From Ephydatia muelleri (lineage: Eukaryota; Porifera; Demospongiae; Spongillida; Spongillidae): a stretch of 64,000 bases of DNA. A program made the position numbers and the translations under genes. Below, piece by piece: positions 59,291 to 64,000 of the stretch. Numbering within the stretch: position 1 is the stretch's first letter; every line of letters begins with the position of its first letter. The notes under the pieces are model-generated. The model ran no database searches and was not told the origin of the DNA. It saw only the letters and a list, made by a program, of their open reading frames with translations. Where the stretch lies: the NCBI GenBank assembly GCA_013339895.1, contig JABACO010000016.1, forward strand, positions 5,968,814 through 6,032,813, read 5' to 3'.

Positions 59291-60036
59291 CATGGTTTCA
59301 TGGTTTGTCCCCCATGCCCTGGCAGTGCACTTGAGCCCCTGGGTTACCATTGTGTGACCTGCAAAATAGAACACAATACACTTTGTAATGTGCCTTACAA
59401 CACCTTTCTGGTTTGTTTGCGCACCTAGAAATTGGCTGTGGATGAGTACAGGATAATTCCAGAGCCCAGCCAAATGACATCCAGTTACAAATTTGGATTG
59501 TGGCACCTCAGCTGCTTTTGATTTCACTGTGGCATGGTGAAATGATACGGACAGCAATCTGACCTTATCAGCTACAGAAAAACTTTTAAAAAGAGAGTTG
59601 AACTACATCTCCTCAACTGTATCAGACAGCTTCTTTGGTGAGGGAGAATAGTCCTGCAAGGCATTTATTGACAACAACTTGAATTGGAAGGTGAAACACA
59701 TAACTTGGCCTATTGTACAGGCTTCCCTACTATCCACACACAAAGCAATTGTGTTTGTTGGAGCATGTAAATGGGGCTTACTCCTACAGTTCAGGTATTA
59801 AGAAATCTTATTGTGAGCTTTGTAGTTGATAGTAGCAACACAAGTTGCAATAACTTAGTATTACCTGTTTTATATTTCAACAGGTAGGAAAGGACACAAG
59901 CAAACACTGCCATCAATTACAAGCACTTACATGCATAAAAGATAATAGTATGTTACATAAAAGAAGAAAAATGATCAAAGGGTAAGAAAAAAAAAGATTC
60001 ATTGCACATATAGACACAGTTTCACAGTATATGCAT

Positions 60037-60086
<50 letters not shown>

Positions 60087-60090
60087 GAAT
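59291..60090. other. Spacer of IR2
   Basis: 800 bp between the arms. It includes a (CA)n tract at 60041-60083 and a minus-strand open frame of 90 codons at 59285-59557 with no domain I recognise. Short spacer and long arms make this a cruciform-capable structure. Confidence 0.75.
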
Positions 60091-60394
60091 GGCTTAATAC
60101 TGATCAATGTAAGTTTCAGCAGCACAACCCAGTCAACAATACTTAATATTTTTAATAAGAAGTTAATAAAATGTGTTTCTAGTTGGACTTGAGTTACGCT
60201 CACCTTCCTGTGATTATAGAGCTTCAAGGATCATTTGGTATCTGAGTCAAGATATAATACTGAACTCACTCACCACGTGTGCAGATTTAAACTGGATTAG
60301 CTTAACATCACTTAGGATGCAACAGCATTGAGAAAACTCAACAATCATTAGATATTGTAATCTGTTAAGGTGATGCGGTCTTCATGAAGATGCT

Positions 60395-60490
60395 CCCTAT
60401 CATGAGACATATACAAAGAACAAGGTGGAGATATATCTCCTCTGGATTCTTTGTACAGGACTGCCTTTCAGTGAAAATGAATTGCTTCTG
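60395..60490 (-). pseudogene. Highly decayed ubiquitin relic (right arm)
   Basis: Reverse complement reads CCGACCAGAAGCAATTCATT (compare CCAGACCAACAGCGACTCAT in the intact genes), then TCCAGAGGAGATATATCTCC and ACCTTGTTCTTTGTAT. It keeps more of the 5' side than the left-arm relic, which confirms its ubiquitin origin. Confidence 0.6.
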
Positions 60491-60971
60491 GTCGGTGTCT
60501 TATCCTTCTGAGTATTAAATCCGATAATCATGGTTTGGCCTTCAGTTTATTAAATATAATAATCATAGTTGATAGTGGGTTTTTTTCCTGCATACAATTA
60601 TTTAGTATTATCAATGGCTACCTGGAAGAATTACAAAAGTAAATGGCATTGCCACAATAATATGCATAGGTTTCGCGCATTTTAATGAATGTCACAGCAC
60701 ATTCAACCCCTACTAAGCTGCCGACTGTGCATGCACATTAAAAAATACTTTTAGTTGTTTATTATTCAAGAAGAAAATCACTTCAAAAACCCTCATTCAT
60801 ATAAGAGCACTCAATCACTGTAGGAGGAGACGCTACGTAAATAGTAGCGCAGGGCGCAGCACACGCACGCGGATCGATGCGAAAATACGCGCTATAAAAG
60901 GCGGTTGGATCCAACCGGAAATCACGTGAGCTCAGCATCCAGAGGATGGCGCAGTTTTGTGAGCTCTTATG

Positions 60972-61008
60972 CAGGCCCGTAGCCAGGGGGGTGCAAACGG
61001 GTGCAATT

Positions 61009-61062
<54 letters not shown>

Positions 61063-62304
61063 CCCCGCTTGATACAAGGTCCGTTTGGTCGGCTATGAAT
61101 TTTGTTACAAACATGTGTTTATATTGTTGACAATCGATACTTATACTTATAGTGACAACTGCCAGCTGTCAGGTAATAGTTCCATAGTTCTTAGTATCGC
61201 GCACTTCAGACCGACTTGCACTTGATCTAAAATGAGATGATGTGAACAACGCGAACGGGAAAGGAAAAGAGACGCAGCTAACTGCTGTTCAATGGAGCAA
61301 TTCCTTCCCCAACGAACAAAACAAAACAATTGTAGATGCGTATGAAATGATTGAGGGTATCAGGAATTTCTATAAGCTTGAGCTTCAATAACTTTCAAGT
61401 TATTTACAATCACTCATGTAGAATGGCAGAGAAAGTTGGAAGCTCAGTGTCAATGCCTCACATTATTGCTGCAAGGCAGCAGCATCGAAGCAATATGTCG
61501 TCTGATTCTCCTCTTGATTATGATAAAAAGAATGTTACTATACCGTTTCTCGACCACATCTCCACTCACTTAGCAGAACAGTTTTCATCATTAACAATCA
61601 CAGCTGGTTCAATATTAGGCATAATACCATCTGTAAAGCATTCAAATGTAAATCAATCTGTCTAGAATTGTTGAAGTATACCGTAATGACCTTCTATCCC
61701 CTGAGCTTCTGGAGCTAGAACTAATGCGATGGAAGTCAAAACATAGTGATGCCCCATATGAAAAACTACCTTCATCACCATCATCAGCAATAAAAGATTG
61801 TGAGGCTGAAATTTACCCCAATATTAGAATTCTACTGCAACTTGCTTGCACTATTCCAGTTACATCGTGTGAATGTGAGCGGAGTGCCAGTTCTCAATAA
61901 TTACATGAGATCACATGAGATCATCAATGGGGAAAGAACATCTGGCCAATCTTGCCTTGCTGCACATTCATTACGAACAGCAAATCAATGTTGAAAGTGT
62001 TATTGACATGTTTGCATCGTTTCACCCAAGACGAATGGAAATGGAATCACTTATGGAATCGCAGTCTTGAAGAATGCATTTAATCACCTTACACAGTAAT
62101 GGTTTGTGGGTATCTGATTGTAATTAAATTACAAAAGGACAATTACATATGATTCCATCCTTACCAGAGAGTAAAAACAAACTCACAAATGCTTATCGCA
62201 AGTATAATCGCAAGATGTCTAATCCAACTATAGCTCACGTATTACCCTTAGTCCGCTTGAGCCGTACTTTGCAACCCCCAACACAAAGCCTGGCTACGGG
62301 CCTG
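60972..62304 (+). mobile_element. hAT element, 5-bp TSD TTATG
   Basis: The ends CAGGCCCGTAGCCAGG and CCTGGCTACGGGCCTG are perfect inverted repeats. They are flanked by TTATG at 60967-60971 and 62305-62309. A (CA)n tract (about 61008-61060) lies just inside the left end. It encodes only the C-terminal part of a transposase, so it is not autonomous. Confidence 0.9.
61423..62070 (+). pseudogene. hAT transposase C-terminal part, decayed
   Basis: MAEKVGSSVSMPHIIAARQQ opens the recognisable region (61423). Then come FLDHISTHLAEQFS, a frame change and VEVYRNDLLSPELLELELMR (about 61674-61733). Next are EIYPNIRILLQLACTIPVTS with CECERSAS (61810-61900), NNYMRS, and after another shift INVESVIDMFASFHPRRMEM (about 61985-62043). 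These are the linker and dimerisation region of ZMYM1/52-kDa-repressor-like hAT transposases. The N-terminal TTF finger and first catalytic Asp are absent. Two frameshifts and a stop make it dead. Confidence 0.82.
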
Positions 62305-62787
62305 TTATGATTCTCTGGCTACGTCTATTTTACTTGGTACAAACGAACAAATAAAGTGCTTTTTAGTACTCGATCGCGCGCTTATACATGTACTGCTGAT
62401 GTACATTTGTAACGTTGTTAACAGCCGCATGACCGGTTGAAGTTTTTGGATCCAAGCTCGCAAACTCCTCTTTTAACTACCTTAAATTCAGTACTGTGAA
62501 GTATTCTTAATCCCTGAAGGTGGAACCGAAGGTACAATTTTGTTACTTTTGATTTTCATGTTTCCAAACATAACTAAAAGGGAGTGAGGGTCAATATTTA
62601 TCATTACGACGCTAACTGAACATTTCGACCTGCATGGCTCGATGTGGTCTAAAGTATGCATGTAGAATAGCCTACATAATTAGACGAATCAGATGCTACA
62701 TGCAATATACACCCAAGTAACGCTCAGATTTTCTGTTTTAAGTCAATTGAAACAAACAATTAAATATGATACATACATGCACAAGAT

Positions 62788-63420
<633 letters not shown>

Positions 63421-63639
63421 TAAAGTTCGACAAATTACATAATTGCGGTTAAAAACGTGACGCCAAGTGCCTGAAGACAAAGTACAGATCATAGGAGTGC
63501 TTTTCAACACTTTAGATGAGTGCAGAGCACAAAGTGGAACCGGAATTATCAATTCTACAAGCTAGCACTTAAGTTTTACAAAATACCTTCTCTTCAGCTA
63601 TGCATATTGTTTTGTGATGATGCATGGACATGATTTAGC

Positions 63640-63732
63640 CATGACTGGACCATTGACTGGATCATGACTGGAACATTGGCTGGACCATGAATGGACCATT
63701 GACTGAACCATGACTGGACCATGACTGGATCC
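63640..63732. repeat. Minisatellite (right arm of IR2), contracted
   Basis: About six copies of the ACTGGACCATTG / ACTGGACCATG unit, the reverse of the array at 56625-56935. Confidence 0.88.
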
Positions 63733-64000
63733 ACAACTCTAGCATTCTTTCGTCGGCCAGATACAACCTTTGAGTTTATCCACAATCTTGTACCTACAGT
63801 TAATCACTTGATTCCAGCTATCTTGTAAGATAGAATACCACCAGTTTTAGAACTCAATTTAGTTGGTCTTCACAACATTAAGATGTTCAACTAGCTCTTA
63901 TTTGTTTCATTATCTCCTATGCTTTGGCTCTTCTCTAGCTCTGTTACTTCTCCACAGTGCGGTCTCACCAATTTAAGCCACTTGGATTTCAGTTAGCACA

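Larger units (their letters stand above)
60829..62485. mobile_element. Arm-specific insertion (outer part)
   Basis: Interrupts sequence that is continuous in the left arm near 58530-58595. The outer parts (60829-60971 and 62305-62485) are not ubiquitin-arm DNA. They include a GC-rich segment with CTATAAAAGG at about 60891 and the palindrome GGTTGGATCCAACC. A hAT element is nested inside. Outer boundaries are approximate. Confidence 0.6.

Overview
This window is animal nuclear DNA and almost certainly comes from an early-branching marine invertebrate. A sponge is my best guess, but this is inference. The evidence is: a spliced GH31 alpha-glucosidase gene with 19 visible exons and short GT-AG introns, polyubiquitin genes with TATA and CCAAT promoters, and dense hAT, Tigger-like, Ty3/Gypsy and non-LTR elements. 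There is no operon structure. The assembly is a draft: an exactly 1000-base run of N sits at 46369-47368, and long G or C runs and ragged tandem repeats suggest local indel errors. Some frameshifts may therefore be technical.

Left part (1-28.8 kb). The theme is ubiquitin copied over and over inside rearranged DNA. Ubiquitin sequence lies at about 567-693 (fragment), 9763-10206 (two divergent units), 20786-22168 (six intact units) and 23363-23815 (broken). The copies at 9763 and 20786 belong to the arms of a large inverted duplication (about 9662-13135 and 16110-22269). Each arm also carries a decayed non-LTR retroelement with an apparent restriction-like endonuclease end. The broken copies at 567 and 23363 each abut one copy of a ~3.9-kb TIR-ended element that holds, on the minus strand, a SWIM zinc-finger gene and a Tigger/jerky-like DDE transposase. 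The second copy was later hit by a 1.1-kb MITE made of higher-order tandem repeats and by a 174-bp MITE. Between them lie a 5'-truncated Ty3/Gypsy element (about 5.2-9.1 kb) and a palindromic satellite.

Middle part (28.8-46.2 kb). Several hAT-type elements with exact 5-bp target duplications are seen, along with fragments of the same non-LTR family and a perfect 42-bp hairpin. The one clear single-copy host gene follows: a GH31 alpha-glucosidase of lysosomal GAA or maltase-glucoamylase type at 38667-46217 (+). It lacks its first exon(s), and its last exon(s) are lost in or beyond the gap.

Right part (47.4-64 kb). After tandem repeats and a dead hAT transposase come three exons of a SMARCAD1-type SNF2 helicase (minus). 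Next is a frameshifted gene whose zinc-binding motifs follow the order of the RAG1 N-terminal region, including its RING-like module. Then comes a decayed ubiquitin gene and a second large inverted duplication (arms from at or before 56356 to 59290 and from 60091 past the window end). Each arm carries a tail-to-tail polyubiquitin gene, with four units on the left and two on the right. The right arm is interrupted by a ~1.6-kb insertion that contains a hAT element.

The genes do not form one pathway. The coherent story is repeated duplication, inversion and decay of ubiquitin loci together with mobile elements, next to two ordinary host genes.
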